Shown here one piece after another: positions 37,394 to 49,755 of a stretch of DNA of 64,000 bases. Numbering within the stretch: the first letter of the stretch is position 1; every line of letters begins with the position of its first letter. The notes under the pieces were generated by a model, which did no database searches, was not told the DNA's origin, and saw only the letters and a program-made list of their open reading frames with translations. The position numbers and the translations under genes were made by a program. Where the stretch lies: contig QZCP01000312.1 in assembly GCA_003956705.1 (NCBI GenBank), positions 156,749 to 220,748 of the forward strand, read 5' to 3'. Source of the stretch: Brevipalpus yothersi. Its lineage: Eukaryota; Arthropoda; Arachnida; Trombidiformes; Tenuipalpidae.

Positions 37394-38175
37394 TCTGACA
37401 GGAAACAGGAAAAAAATCAGGGTTCCACAGCAAACAGAATGATATCAAAAAGATTAATTAGAAGCAAGAAAGTTCCTTTGGAATTTCACCGGTCTAAAAG
37501 GTTATCATCTTAAAACAAGAGAATGTCTAGATACACAATAAGCAACAGGATGAGTAAACGTTAATCACTCTCACTTAACTACTTTCCAGTAGCTTACTAT
37601 TACAGAGAGAGGAAAAGTGAGAGCAAGACACACGCAACTAGTGATCAACTAATGTTATTGAGATTTATTTTTTCCAATCATTTTCCTCAAGTGGCAGTTT
37701 TTGTTTGTAGAACAATGTCGTATATATACATGTATATATAAGGATGATCAAGGGAAACAAACAATACGATTGGGAGAGAGAGAGAGTACAATTTCGCTAA
37801 CCGAGAAAATGGTCGATAGATGTACCAAACCGATTTACTATCAACTACCAGAGCCACTCGAGATGAGGAGCTTTCTATTTTTTTTCCTAATCATTAAAAG
37901 TTGATTGAACTGGCTTCACTTCACACAGATAATATATTTAGACCACGATGATGATGGATGGGGTTGAATGTGGAAGAATTGATCCTTTTGTTTCTTTTGC
38001 TGATGAGCCTGGTCTAGATTATAATCGCGACTAAATATTAACTCGATGTAGCTATGGGGTTGGAATGGTTAAATCAGTGATTGAATCGTAGATTGTGACG
38101 GAGGCTCGTCCTGGGAGTGGAGAGAATCTAGAATATAGCGATAGACATAACTGGATCAATCCAGTGGAGTACTCC
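37394..38175. other. Intergenic between UGT1 and UGT2
   Basis: Nothing coding seen. It contains a short GA run near 37773 and an AT-rich palindrome-like patch near 37720-37740. Confidence 0.5.
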
Positions 38176-39582
38176 TCAATCCTCTATCTTGGTGAGATTA
38201 GAGTTAACTAAATCTTCGATCTTTTTTGCCGCCTCGTCACGAGTTGTAGATTTTTTCATATTTTCACTGATTCTATTGACATTTTCTCTGATTTGGTTAT
38301 CATTCAAAACCTCTTCAATTGTGTCGAGCAGTTTTTTCTCGTCAAAATCCCAAATATTGATTCGACGGCCAACTTGCTTTTCTTCCACTCTTTGGGCATT
38401 GTCTAGTTGATCGAAAAAGTATGGAATCACGATCATCGGTTGAGCGTAATATAGCGTTTCCATCACAGTATTATTACCACCATGTGTGATTACTAGGTCT
38501 ACCGTCTGTAGTATAGCGATTTGATCTACATAAGGCTCTCCCCACATGTTATCATAGAGCTCCAATTCATCTCCACAAGCTCCAGTAGAAACAATAAATC
38601 GATGAGGAGATTTCGATAAAACTTTCAGCAACATTTTCATTATATCATGATCCATGGATGCCAATGAGCCCATGGAAAAGAAGATTAATTTGCCTGGAAG
38701 ATTCTTCAATTTATCAGGTATATCAAACTTCTTTTGACTCTCACGAACACAACAGTCAACTCGATACCAATTCGGGTATGTAAGACCGAACTCATGATAA
38801 TCCATGTCATTGGCATAATGATAAAATCCTAGATCAGCTGAACAATCTACCAATTTTGCTGGGTCAAATTCTTCAGCCCAATCATCTTTACCATGTGATC
38901 TGTACCAATCCTTCATGCGCTCGGTGAAAACTGACCATGCTTCTCTATAAACTTTATAATAATCTTCGAATAACGTTGGATCTTTCAGTTTTGTACTGAA
39001 TCCGGCAAATGCTGGAACGCCATTTGGGTACAGTATGAGAGGATTCAGGGAGGCAATTGAAACACTCGGTATTCCACTATCAAAGACGCTAGGAAATTTT
39101 AGAACGATGTCAAAAACAATAACATCAATATTCTTTGTCTCACGGAAAATTTTGGCCAGAGCTTTATCAGTCAGTGGATAGTCTTTAGCGATGATTGCAA
39201 AACGTTCACGATCTCCGGGTGTAAATTGGCGATACCTTTCGACACCATCGAATCGAAAAAGCCGTGAATTCATTCTTGTCCATTCATTGTAAGGTTCCAC
39301 ATCCTCACCTTCAAAAATTTTCTCATCAAATGGAATAAATTCAAATCCATGACTTTCAGCCATGTCCCGAAAACCTTCTCTTTGGGCAAACAGTATCTTG
39401 TGTCCACGCTTCTTGAGAAGATCACCAAAACCGATGCAACAATTAAGATGACCTCTCCTGTTATATAGATTGATATTACAAAAAACACGTGTCAATACCT
39501 ATTTTTCATTAGAATGATCTATTTTTCATGAATTAACTTACGCTGGAATTGAGGTGATCAGTACACGTAGAGAGTTGGTCAT
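38176..39582 (-). CDS. UDP-glycosyltransferase 2 of the cluster
   Basis: Exons 39542-39582 and 38176-39457 on the minus strand, 440 residues. Exon 1 encodes the first strand (MTNSLRVLITSIPA); exon 2 opens with RGHLNCCIGFGDLL, where His17 is the likely catalytic base. The linker region carries DLGFYHYANDMDYHEF. The C-terminal lobe starts at FFSMGSLAS and has the UDP-sugar site ITHGGNNTVMETLY (His339, Glu347) and PYFFDQLDNAQR (Asp363, Gln364). It lacks a signal peptide and a membrane helix. An ATTTAAAT element 81-88 bases upstream of the ATG (39663-39670) is a possible TATA-like box. Sugar donor and acceptor cannot be told from sequence; detoxification of plant, drug or host compounds is a family-level inference. 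Confidence 0.9.
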
Positions 39583-40305
39583 CTTTTTGGATAGATTAAG
39601 AACCAATTGAAACGAAACAATCAAAAATTTAAAAGAACCGATTGATGATCAAACTCTATGGTATTTAAATGAAGACACAAGGAAAACTTCTCAAGATTTG
39701 GATGAATGAGTGTAGACTTAATGTCTTAGTTCTCTCTTGCGTAACATATTTCAATGATGTCACATTAATCACATGAATGATAAAAAACAATTGATTATGG
39801 TGTAAACTTGTGTATCTCTGCGTATGTTTCGAAACTTGAGACAAGACCTTCAATGTCTATTCACTATCATCAATTATCCTAGGAGAAAGCATCTAAGAAT
39901 GTTCGTACAAATGCACTTATCACAATTTCATGGATTTATCAGTAGCAGTGATAGTGCAAGCGATTCAAGGGAACGAATATCGGAAAAATTCCCCTCTGAT
40001 GAATCTTGAAAGGCTAAGTAAGCTTAATAGGTTGGAAAAAACCAAGAGCGAGGTGTTTAATTTAATTTAGTATCATTTAAGAGCATCCAAAATACTTGAA
40101 ATTCAATTGGATGTTCTATTCAAAACTTGAGAGCTGAGCAGAACAAGCTATAGTATTAAAATAGCATCCGAATTTTAGAAATTATGAAGAATCTGTCATT
40201 ATGAATTCATTTTGCAATTACCAAGGCAAATTTCGAGGATTTTATTTATTACCATAGGAAATTATAATAAAAAACGAAACATTAATTCTTTAGTATGGGA
40301 CAATT
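39583..40305. other. Intergenic between UGT2 and UGT3
   Basis: About 720 bases, AT-rich, no gene recognised apart from the possible promoter of UGT2 at its left end. Confidence 0.5.
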
Positions 40306-41714
40306 TCAAAGTTGAACTTCTTGTTTCAGATATCGTTTGGTTTCAACGAACTTCTCGATTTTTTTTGCTGCTTCGTTTTGAGTCGTAGATTTTTTCATAT
40401 TCTCACTGATTTTCTTTACATTTGTCTTGATTACTTCATCTTTCAGGACAATTTCGATTGTGTTGAGCAGTTTTTCTTCATCAAAATCCCAAATATTGAT
40501 CCGATGGCCAACTTGCTTTTCCTCTACTCTCTGGGCATTGTCTAGTTGATCGAAAAAGTATGGAATCACGATCATGGGTCGTCCATGATATAGCGTCTCC
40601 ATCACAGTATTATTGCCACCATGTGTAATTACTAGGTCAACTGTTTGTAGTATTGCTATTTGGTCTACATAAGGCTCTCCCCACATGTTATCATAAAGTT
40701 CCAATTGGTTACCGCAAGCTCCAGTAGAAACAATAAATCGATGAGGTGACTTTGACAGAACTTTCAAAAACATTCTCATTATCTCATGGTCCATAGAAGC
40801 CACAGAGCCCAAAGAGAAGAAAATCAATTCACCAGGAAGATTTTTCAATTTATCAGGTATATCGAACTTTTTTTGGCTCTCACGCTCACAAAAATCAACA
40901 CGGTGCCAGTTTGGAAATGTTGGACTGAATTCATGATAATCCATATCGTATGGATAATGATAAAATCCGATTTCAACTGAACCATTCACATAGCCCATCG
41001 GATCAAATTCTTCAGCCCAATCATTTTTACCACATGATTTGTACCAATTTCTCATGTGATCACTCAACACTGAATATGCTTCCCTGTAAACTGTACAAAA
41101 CTCTTCAAATAACACTGGATCTTTTAGTTTGGTACTGAAGCCAGTTCGCGCTGGAATTCCATCCGGATAAAGTGTGAGAGGATTTGAGGACACAAGTGAA
41201 ACACTAGGTATACCACAATCATGAATACTGGGAAACTTTATGACCATATCGGTAACGACCACATCGATATTGGATGTTTCTTGGAAAACTTTGGCCAAAG
41301 CTTTATCAACCAAAGGATGGTCTCTCACAAGTTCACCAAAACGTTCACGATCCTCTTGGGTAAATCGACGGAATCTCTCGATTGCATCATATCGGAAAAG
41401 GTGACAATTTTTTCTGGTCCACTCTGCGAAATTATCAGCTTTAGCATCGCCAAAAATTTGCTCATCGAAAGGAATGAATTCAAATCCATGGGCTTCAATG
41501 ATATTTCGAAACGCTTCTCTCTGTGTGAAGAGTATATGATGTCCTCGTTCTTTCAGAAGATCACCAAAACTGATGGCACAATTCAAATGGCCTCGCCTAT
41601 CGAGAAAATTAAGAGAAAAATATATCAGCAAAATTTAATGAAAAGTGAAAATTTCAAGCTGAGAGGAACTCACGCTGGAAGGGAACTCATCAGCACACGA
41701 AGTGACTTGGTCAT
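40306..41714 (-). CDS. UDP-glycosyltransferase 3 of the cluster
   Basis: Exons 41674-41714 and 40306-41596 on the minus strand, 443 residues. Exon 1 is MTKSLRVLMSSLPA and exon 2 opens with RGHLNCAISFGDLL (catalytic His17). The donor site ITHGGNNTVMETLYHGRP and PYFFDQLDNAQR are intact. In the Gly-rich start of the C-terminal lobe it has SLGS where the neighbours have SMGS, and it reads VGHRINIW where they read GRRINIW. The acceptor-binding N-terminal half differs more from the paralogs than the C-terminal half does, as expected if the copies differ in acceptor. It has no secretion signal or anchor. Confidence 0.9.
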
Positions 41715-42968
41715 TTTATTGGACAATATAATTGGACTGGAATCAAGAAAACAGTGTGACTCAAAGTCAAAATTCTTTCTCAAATTAATGATTAGAAATA
41801 TTTGAAGCTTGGTGTGAGTGTGATCACATGAAATGATTATACGACAGATAGCGTCTAGCACTTCACTCGTTGGAGAAAAATTATGCAAGAATGATAAGCT
41901 GAAAGTTCATACACCAAGTACTTTCACAGTAAACTATAGACATTCACGATATTCTGCGTTCATGTCCACAATGTTCACCAGATCAATGGGAAAATGGGAG
42001 TTTTTCAGATACTTTTGTCCAAAGAGTAGCAACAATCAGATGGCCAAAAATTATCGCAAAAATACTAGGTAGTTACCAGTACTCTAGCAAGTACCCTAAG
42101 GACTAGTTTGGTACTCTAGAAAGCTGACACAGTATCTCATAGAAGTGTGCACTCTTGTCCCTACTCTTTGCTCTTGTCACTACCATTGTTGAGATAACTA
42201 ATTCGACAAGTGAAAACCTTGGAGTACAATAATTCATTCCATAGAATTGGAGGATTTTACTGGATAAGATCAGGTAGATAGAGAGCTTAATTTTCAGGAG
42301 GAATATCAGGTAAACCTGAAATCATTCACAATATTTGCTGACAATCAATGATTTTCTACACTAGATTTGACGATCGTTGATTTTTATCTCACAACGTCAA
42401 ACATCTCTGAATAATGGCCAATTTTTTGCAAAATTAGTAGACTAGCTCAGGTAACGCTACAAACGTGGAGTTGGAGTGCAAAGCTAGAGAGCTTAGAGAA
42501 GAGCATATAATATATTGATGTCTCAGACGGTTTAAATGAAGAGAATTATTTTCTTTTTTCATAAACATTTCAAAGCACTTTGTAAGAATTTTTATAAAAT
42601 CAGCTTGACCAAACATTCCACTCCGAAAATGTAGTCAAATTCTCATTTTTGAGTTATTGACTCTCGCTCATCAATGTAAAACTCAGGTACACTCAAATTC
42701 TGACCAGTTGATCCTCGAATTATTGGCTGTGGAAAATTGATCAAGATTGAACAATATGTCATCGAGTTATCTTGTCCAAAGTGTTTGCAAATTTTCATCC
42801 CTTAGTCGTCGCTCGGCTTTGCCTTGCTCCTCCAACTAAGCTATATTGGATACCAAGCAGCTTAATTTTATTTAGTAATTAATAATAAACGAAATCAATT
42901 ATTCAGGTGGTTGAGTCAGGATAAAATATTTGGTAATTCTATCATCTTTGCAAACTTTGAAACTTATT
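41715..42968. other. Intergenic between UGT3 and UGT4
   Basis: About 1.25 kb without a recognisable gene. Short open frames here lack any family similarity. Confidence 0.5.
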
Positions 42969-44380
42969 TCACTTTTTGCATTTTGATTGAAGTTTAATGT
43001 CGATGAAATCTTCAATTCTTTTCGCTGCTTCTTCCCGGCTTGTGGATTTTCTCATATTTTCGCTTATTCTACCAACATTTCTATAGATTTGTTCATCATT
43101 GAGAATCTCTTCGATAGCAGTGAGTAATCCATTCTCTTCAAAATCCCAAATATTGATTCGACGGCCAATTTGCTTCTCCTCTACTCTCTGGGCATTGTCT
43201 AATTGATCGAAAAAATATGGGATCACGATCATTGGTCTTGCATGATACAATGTTTCCATCACAGTATTATTACCACCATGGGTGATTACTAGGTCTACCG
43301 CTTGTAGTATAGCAATTTGATCTACATAGGGTTCTCCCCACATGTTATCATAAAGTTCCAATTGGTCACCACAAGCTCCAGTAGAAACAATGAATCGATG
43401 AGGAGACTTTGACAGAGCTTTCAGCAACATTTTCATTATATCATGATCCATGGATGCCAATGAGCCCATGGAAAAGAAAATTAGTTTGCCTGGAAGATTC
43501 TGTAGCTTTCTCGGAATCTCAAACTTTTTGTGGCTTTCTCGAACACAAAAGTCAACACGATACCAGTTGGGATAAGTAGAACCAAATTCATGGTAATCCA
43601 TATCCTCAGCATAATGATAAAATCCAAGCTCCACCGAATGATTCAGAAAGTTCCATGGATCGAATTCATCTGCCCAATCGTCTCTACCACATGATCGAAA
43701 CCATTTTTTCATTTTATCACTCACAACTGACCAAGCATCTCTGTACACTTGGATATAATCGTCAAATTTTCTTGGATCTTGGATTTTTGTGCTGAATCCA
43801 GCAAATGCTGGGATGCCTTTAGGATAGAGATTGAGAGGACTTATGGAAAAAATTGTAATGTTTGGTATATCAGTATCATGAAGACAGGGAAACTTGTTAA
43901 CGAAGTCTCCCATTATCACATCGATGTTTGGCACTTCTTTCAGAATTTTTTTCAATGCCTCATTCATGGCAGGACGATCTCCAACTAATCCACTGAAACT
44001 TTCTTTATCTTCATTGGTTAGGTTACGGAATCTTTCAACACCATCTTTCCGAAAAATATGAGAATTCATTTTTGTCCAGTCATTAAAAGGTTCAGCATCT
44101 TCGTTTCCAAAAATTTCTTCATCAAATGGGATGAATTCAAATCCATGGCTCTCGGCTAAGTCTCGAAACACCTCTCTCTGGGCAAACAATATTTTATGTC
44201 CACGCTTCTTGAGAAGATCACCAAAACCAATGGAACAATTGATATGACCTCTCCTGTAGAAAAAGTATAATATGTTTCACAATTGAGGTTTCGTGAGCAA
44301 TTGAGTATCAAAAAAATGAAACTCATTCTATCAACCTACGCTGAAACTGAACTGATGAGAATGCGAAGTTCTCTGGACAT
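42969..44380 (-). CDS. UDP-glycosyltransferase 4 of the cluster
   Basis: Exons 44340-44380 and 42969-44253 on the minus strand, 441 residues. Exon 1 is MSRELRILISSVSA and exon 2 opens with RGHINCSIGFGDLL (catalytic His17). The ITHGGNNTVMETLYHARP and PYFFDQLDNAQR donor motifs are intact, and the C-terminus is basic (SKCKK). The donor of its intron is GTAGGT rather than the GTAAG of its paralogs. This gene is the parent, or the closest relative, of the truncated inverted copy at 54508-54893, which shares its exon 1 sequence and its upstream flank. Confidence 0.9.
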
Positions 44381-44860
44381 TCTTCCGGTCTAGTTGAGAA
44401 TGAGGGAAAGTTTGCGAAATAAGTTTCAACAACTTAAGTAAAAGTCAGTACGTATTCATAAGCAGATAATCAATACAAACACATCAATTATCCCTAGTAG
44501 ACTGTTATGAAAAAGATTATTGAGTCTCGGTACTCTTTGCTGTTATATGTACTTTATGTTTTATCGTGATGCTATAGTAATCACAAAGATGACAAAAAAG
44601 CCAGCAGAAGATCATTGAATTTAAGTCACTGAAAGATACTAGAAGAGGCTGAAAGAAAGTTCAAATATTTCAGTTGTGTATTAATTGAGGCTAATAAAAG
44701 TGTTTTTTGAACTTTTTCTCTGTGCCTAATGATTTTGGGTTTCAAATTGTAATGATAACCAATTATCTTCTTTCTTTCTCCCCACAATTCGCCATTCCAA
44801 CTGCGTGGATGCCTAAGTGTGAATGTTAACCATTTTTCGATGATGAATATTTAAGCCTCG

Positions 44861-45001
44861 NNNNNNNNNNNNNNNNNNNNNNNNNNNNNNNNNNNNNNNN
44901 NNNNNNNNNNNNNNNNNNNNNNNNNNNNNNNNNNNNNNNNNNNNNNNNNNNNNNNNNNNNNNNNNNNNNNNNNNNNNNNNNNNNNNNNNNNNNNNNNNNN
45001 N
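44861..45001. other. Assembly gap (141 N) in a GAAAGA microsatellite
   Basis: Followed directly by (GAAAGA)n. In the inverted copy the corresponding place (about 53975-54002) holds only a short TCTTTC tract between the same flanks, so the gap is predicted to contain just more of this repeat. Confidence 0.95.
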
Positions 45002-45082
45002 AAAAGAGAAAGAGAAAGAGAAAGAGAAAGAGAAAGAGAAAGAGAAAGAGAAAGAGAAAGAGAAAGAGAAAGAGAAAGAGAG
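45002..45082. repeat. (GAAAGA)n hexanucleotide repeat
   Basis: About 81 bases of AAAGAG units upstream of VPS25, continuous with the assembly gap. The same hexamer recurs at 56424-56482 on the opposite strand. Confidence 0.9.
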
Positions 45083-45180
45083 ACTCCCTCTTTTTGAGGG
45101 AGCAAGATGAGTGAGCTTGGTTTGCTTACATTTTTTTTGTTATTGTTTTGATTCTTGGGGACTTAAAACGAATTGATTGA

Positions 45181-45720
45181 ATGAAAATGTCTGAATCTGT
45201 GTTAAATGATTATTGGCAATTCAGTTTTCCACCTTTTTTCACAATCCAGCCAAATAATGAAACACGTAAGGTGCAAATGGAAGCATGGACATCATTAATT
45301 TCGGCATATTGTGAAAGTAAAAAAGTATACAAATTGGATGTTTCACGTGCTCTACATGAACAACCTTTCCAGAATCCAGCCATTTCACGAGGATTAAATC
45401 AAGAATCTTTGGAAACTGTTTTGGAGTTTATGAAAGAAAAAGGTAAACTCGAATGGATCGATAAAAATAAAACAAAATGTTACTTGTTGTGGCACAGTCC
45501 ATCGGAATGGGCCAACATGATTCATTCGTGGGCAGCTGATACTGGACACATCAACAGTGTTTGCACATTTTATGAAATAATATCATCTGATGATACACGC
45601 TCTCAACCATTTCATGGTATGGATCCAGACTTTTTACGTAGATGTTTGAAAATATTGGAAAAAGACGGGAAAGCTGTTATAATCAGTGCTGAAGATGATG
45701 GAGGAGTCAAGTTCCTTTGA
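45181..45720 (+). CDS. Vps25: VPS25, ESCRT-II subunit
   Basis: Intronless, 179 residues, close to the usual length of about 176. The N-terminus carries the PPFF motif (WQFSFPPFFTIQPN) that contacts VPS36/VPS22. Two winged-helix domains follow: about 30-105, ending KGKLEWIDKNKTKCYLLW, and about 110-179, with NSVCTFYEI, FHGMDPDFLRRCL and the terminal GVKFL. ESCRT-II has two VPS25 copies and acts at endosomes, recruiting ESCRT-III (VPS20/CHMP6) through the second winged helix for multivesicular-body sorting. It is a single-copy housekeeping gene lying on the opposite strand amid the UGT array, tail to tail with UGT5 and head to head with UGT4. Its upstream DNA is part of the inverted duplication. 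Confidence 0.96.
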   Translation: MKMSESVLNDYWQFSFPPFFTIQPNNETRKVQMEAWTSLISAYCESKKVYKLDVSRALHEQPFQNPAISRGLNQESLETVLEFMKEKGKLEWIDKNKTKCYLLWHSPSEWANMIHSWAADTGHINSVCTFYEIISSDDTRSQPFHGMDPDFLRRCLKILEKDGKAVIISAEDDGGVKFL

Positions 45721-46222
45721 TGCGAATGGTGACTGGTCAAAATTCGATTTCAATTAAATTCCATGACTCTTATCGCAATACAATCGCGTTGGACAGTCTC
45801 ATTTACATCTTTGTTGCTTAATTCGAGAAATCATAGAGAATTTCTATGGTTTGAATGCCAAAACCTTCCACTGAATAATTTATGAATATGGAATTGGACA
45901 AGATAACATCGAGAGAGCAATCTTTTTAACATCGCTCATGTCCTGAAAGCCAAGATGTTCATCACTTTTGCTCAATCATAAATTTATTTTGCTGAATATA
46001 AAACAGAATCGCCCAGAACATTAATGAAAATATAAGGTGGAACAAAGATTGGAATCTTAAAAAATCTCAGTGGAAGAGTAGATATCGAGGGTTTATCGAT
46101 TCTCGATCACCAATGAGCACCAGAATATTGAAATATCGGCACTTAATCCCTCGATTGTGGAGAAAAGATGAATGTGATGGGATTCTCTTGGGAATGTATT
46201 AAATAATTCTATTCTAAGGGAT
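45721..46222. other. Intergenic between convergent VPS25 and UGT5
   Basis: About 500 bases holding the 3' flanks of both genes. No further gene seen. Confidence 0.5.
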
Positions 46223-47656
46223 TTAAACGATATTATGGCTAATATCCTCTCGGTTCTCAGTCTTCGTGGAATGAAGCCTGGTATCAACCAAATCTTCAAT
46301 CTTTTTCACCACTTCACTCCGGCTTGTTGATTTTTTCATATTTTCGCTTATTTTTTTGACATTTGTCTTGATTTGATCATCTTTGAGAACATCTTCAATC
46401 GTATCGAGTAGTTTTTCTTCATCGAAATCCCAAATATTAATTCGACGACCAACTTGTTTTTCTTCTACTCTCTGAGCATTGTCCAGTTGATCAAAAAAGT
46501 ATGGAATCACGATCATAGGTTGAGCATAATACAGTGTCTCCATCAGAGTGTTATTCCCACCATGTGTAATCACTAGATCTACTGCCTGTAGTATAGCGAT
46601 TTGATCTACATAAGGTTCACCCCACATGTTATCATAAAGTTCCAATTGGTCACCACAAGCTCCAGTAGAAACAATGAATCGATGAGGAGACTTTGACAAA
46701 ACTTTCAGCAGTATTTTCATTATATCATGATCCATAGAAGCTAATGAGCCCATGGAAAAGAATATCAATCTACCGGGAAGATTTTCCAACTTATGCGGGA
46801 TGCTGAACTTTTTGTAACTCTCTCGAACACAAAAGTCGATACGATACCAATTCGGACAGATCGGACCAAATTCATGATAGTCTAAATCTTCAGGATAATG
46901 ATAAAATCCTAAGTCAACAGAGTAGTTGAGAAAATTCGTTGGATCGAATTCATCTGCCCAGTCATCTTTGCCACATGATTTGTACCATTCTCGAATCTTT
47001 ATGGTAGACACTGTCCATGCTTTTCTGCTTATTTCACGATAATCATCGAATAACGCTGGATCTCTGAGTTTTGTATCGAAACCTGCAAATGCTGGAACAC
47101 CATTTGGATAGAGTGATAGAGGATTCAATGAAGCGATTACAACACTCGGTATACCACTATCATAAATACTTGGAAATCTGATTAAAAGGTCAGAAACTAT
47201 CACATCGATGTTGGGCGTTTCATTTATAACTTTTGCCAACGCTTTGTCAACAAAAATATCATCTTTTACGCTCATTGCGAAACTTTCACGATCTTCAGGT
47301 GTACATTGGCGATACCTTTCCACACCATCGAATCGAAAAAGGCGTGAATTCATCTTTGTCCATTCATTCATCGGCTCGGCATCGTCTGTATCGAAAATTT
47401 CTTCGTCAAAAGGAATGAATTCAAATCCATGGCCATCAGTCAGATTTCGAAATGCCTCTCTCTGAGTGAATAAAACTCTATGTCCACGCTTCTTCAGCAT
47501 ATCACCAAAACCAATGCAACAATTCAAATGACCTCTCCTGTTTCCATAAGTAATTCAATAACACTTACAGTCACATGCATTTTCAATTATTCAGAGTATT
47601 ATCAAGGAAACTTACGCTGGAATCGAGGTTATTAATACACACAATGAATTGATCAT
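46223..47656 (-). CDS. UDP-glycosyltransferase 5 of the cluster
   Basis: Exons 47616-47656 and 46223-47537 on the minus strand, 451 residues, slightly longer than the others through its C-terminal tail (ENREDISHNIV). Exon 1 is MINSLCVLITSIPA and exon 2 opens with RGHLNCCIGFGDML (catalytic His17). The donor site reads ITHGGNNTLMETLYYAQP, then PYFFDQLDNAQR. It has no signal peptide or membrane anchor. A TTATATAC element 73-80 bases upstream of the ATG is a possible TATA box. The sequence from about the FSMGS motif to the end is almost identical to UGT2, UGT4 and UGT6. Confidence 0.9.
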
Positions 47657-48343
47657 CTTGCAAAGTGACACAAAATCAAATTATTAAGTTTACCTGATTC
47701 TTCAACAGGAGCTATGGAAGTTGGAATGTATATAATTTCCAATGATCACCCAGAGTATTTAATATTTACATTGATAATCACTTGAAAGATTAAAAAACAA
47801 TGGATTAGAGAGATAAGCTGAAAATTTGAGTTTAGATCAAGAGATGAGCAGCAATTAATTTATTCATGGTGCTTGTGGAATTGATGATGTGTGCAACTCA
47901 CCATGTTGATGTCCACTAGCAATGTGTCATCATTTCATTACATTCTGTGATGTTTAATCTTGAATAAAATTTACTTACTTAGTAATTATCAAATTTGATC
48001 GTGAATAAGATGGTATGAGTGGGAAGATCATTAATGCAAGTTGACGGATTTGAATAGTTTCCGAGCTAAGGGAGATTCATCGAGTCCCTTAACGATCAAA
48101 ATTAGCTTGGAGAAATTGATTCATTTTGAATATATTAAAAATATAATAAAAATAAAGATTCGATCCTCCTAATTTGTTCGAATATTCAAAAAACAGAACA
48201 TAGGATCATCGAGCTATTTTTCCCTATCAGTTTACAGGTAAATGAGAGAAAGAAAGCAGAAGTTCTTTTTGATGAGAAAAAAAATCTCATGATTTTTCCG
48301 AATAAAAATAAGAAAAATGAAAACTCAATCTAAATAATTGTTT
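47657..48343. other. Intergenic between UGT5 and UGT6
   Basis: About 690 AT-rich bases, nothing coding recognised. Confidence 0.5.
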
Positions 48344-49755
48344 TTATTTGCCATTTTTTGGAGGCAAATTAGCATTAACAAAATCTTCTACCTTTTTAGC
48401 AGCTTCTTCACGACTAGTTGATTTTCTCATATCATCACTGATTTTTTCAACATTTTTTTTGATTTGATCATTACTTAGCACCTCTTCAATGGTACTCAGA
48501 AGCTTTTTTTCATCAAAATCCCAGATATTTATTCTTCGACCAGCTTGCTTCTCCTCAATTCTTTGTGCATTGTCTAATTGATCGAAAAAATATGGAATAA
48601 CGATCATTGGTCTTGCATGATACAATGTTTCCATCACAGTATTATTACCCCCATGTGTGATAACTAGATCTACTGTCTGTAGTATAGCGATTTGATCTAC
48701 ATAGGGTTCTCCCCACATATTATCATAAAGTTCCAATTGATCACCACTGGCTCCAGTAGAAACAATGAATCGATGAGGAGACTTTGATAAAACCTTTAAC
48801 AACATTCTCATTATATCATGATCCATAGACGCTAATGAGCCCATGGAAAAGAATATCAATCTACCGTGAAGATTTTTCAGCTTATCCGGGACGCTGAACT
48901 TTTTGTTACTCTCTCGAACACAAAAGTCGATACGATACCAATTAGGATAAGTGGAACCGAATTCATGATAATCTAAATCTTTAGGATAATGATAAAATCC
49001 CAAGTCAGTGGAGTGATTGAAAAAATTTGCTGGATCAAGTGCATCGGCCCAATCATCTTTACCACATGATCTGTACCATTCTTCCATTTTAGCTTTCCAC
49101 ACTGACCATGCTTCTCTGCATGCATCATGATACTCTTCAAAAAGTTTCTGATCTTTTAGTTTTGTACTGAATCCTGCAAATGCTGGAATCCCATCAGGAT
49201 AGAGTACAAGTGGACTTAAGGAAGCAATCGAAACACTTGGTAAACCACTTTCGTGAATGCATGGAAATTTTAAGACAAGATCTGAAACGATCACATCAAT
49301 ACCCGACGTTTCACTTAGTACCTTTGCAATTGCTTTGTCAAGCTGAGGATAAAGTGATGTAAAGGCCGCAAAACGTTCACGATCTTCTGGGGTAAATTGG
49401 CGATATCTTTCCACACCATCAAATCGAAAGAGGCGTGAATTCATTTTTATCCAATCGTTCATGGGCTCAGCATCATCTTGTCCGAAAATTTCCTCATCAA
49501 ATGGAATGTATTCGAAGCCATGGCCATCAATAATCTCTCGAAACGCTTCTCTCTGAGCAAACAATATCTTGTGTCCACGTTTCTTCAGTAGATCACCAAA
49601 ACCGATGCAACAATTCAGATGACCTCTCCTGGTGATAATTATTATTGGATTTCGAAATGAAAATACATACATGTATGACTGGATAAGTTTTCAAACAGTT
49701 TTAGGTACACTTACGCTGGAATAGAGGTGATTAGAACACAAAGTGAGTGAGTCAT
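48344..49755 (-). CDS. UDP-glycosyltransferase 6 of the cluster
   Basis: Exons 49715-49755 and 48344-49628 on the minus strand, 441 residues. Exon 1 is MTHSLCVLITSIPA and exon 2 opens with RGHLNCCIGFGDLL (catalytic His17). The donor motifs ITHGGNNTVMETLYHARP and PYFFDQLDNAQR are intact. Ser replaces Cys in the otherwise shared STGACGDQLELYDN block. It is the nearest intact neighbour of the decayed copy at 50386-51538, with which it shares C-terminal features such as the KANxxP-type tail. Confidence 0.9.

Larger units (their letters stand above)
43990..45125. repeat. Left arm of a ~1 kb inverted duplication
   Basis: Reverse-complement match to 53941-54895. It covers the 5' third of UGT4, its upstream flank, the gapped microsatellite and the DNA just before VPS25. 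Diagnostic shared blocks are the AAGCCTCG end beside the gap, the GAGGGAGCAAG motif at about 45097-45107 and the CTATAGTAATCACAAAGAT stretch at about 44572-44590. Identity looks high (roughly 85-90% by eye) with several indels. Confidence 0.8.
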
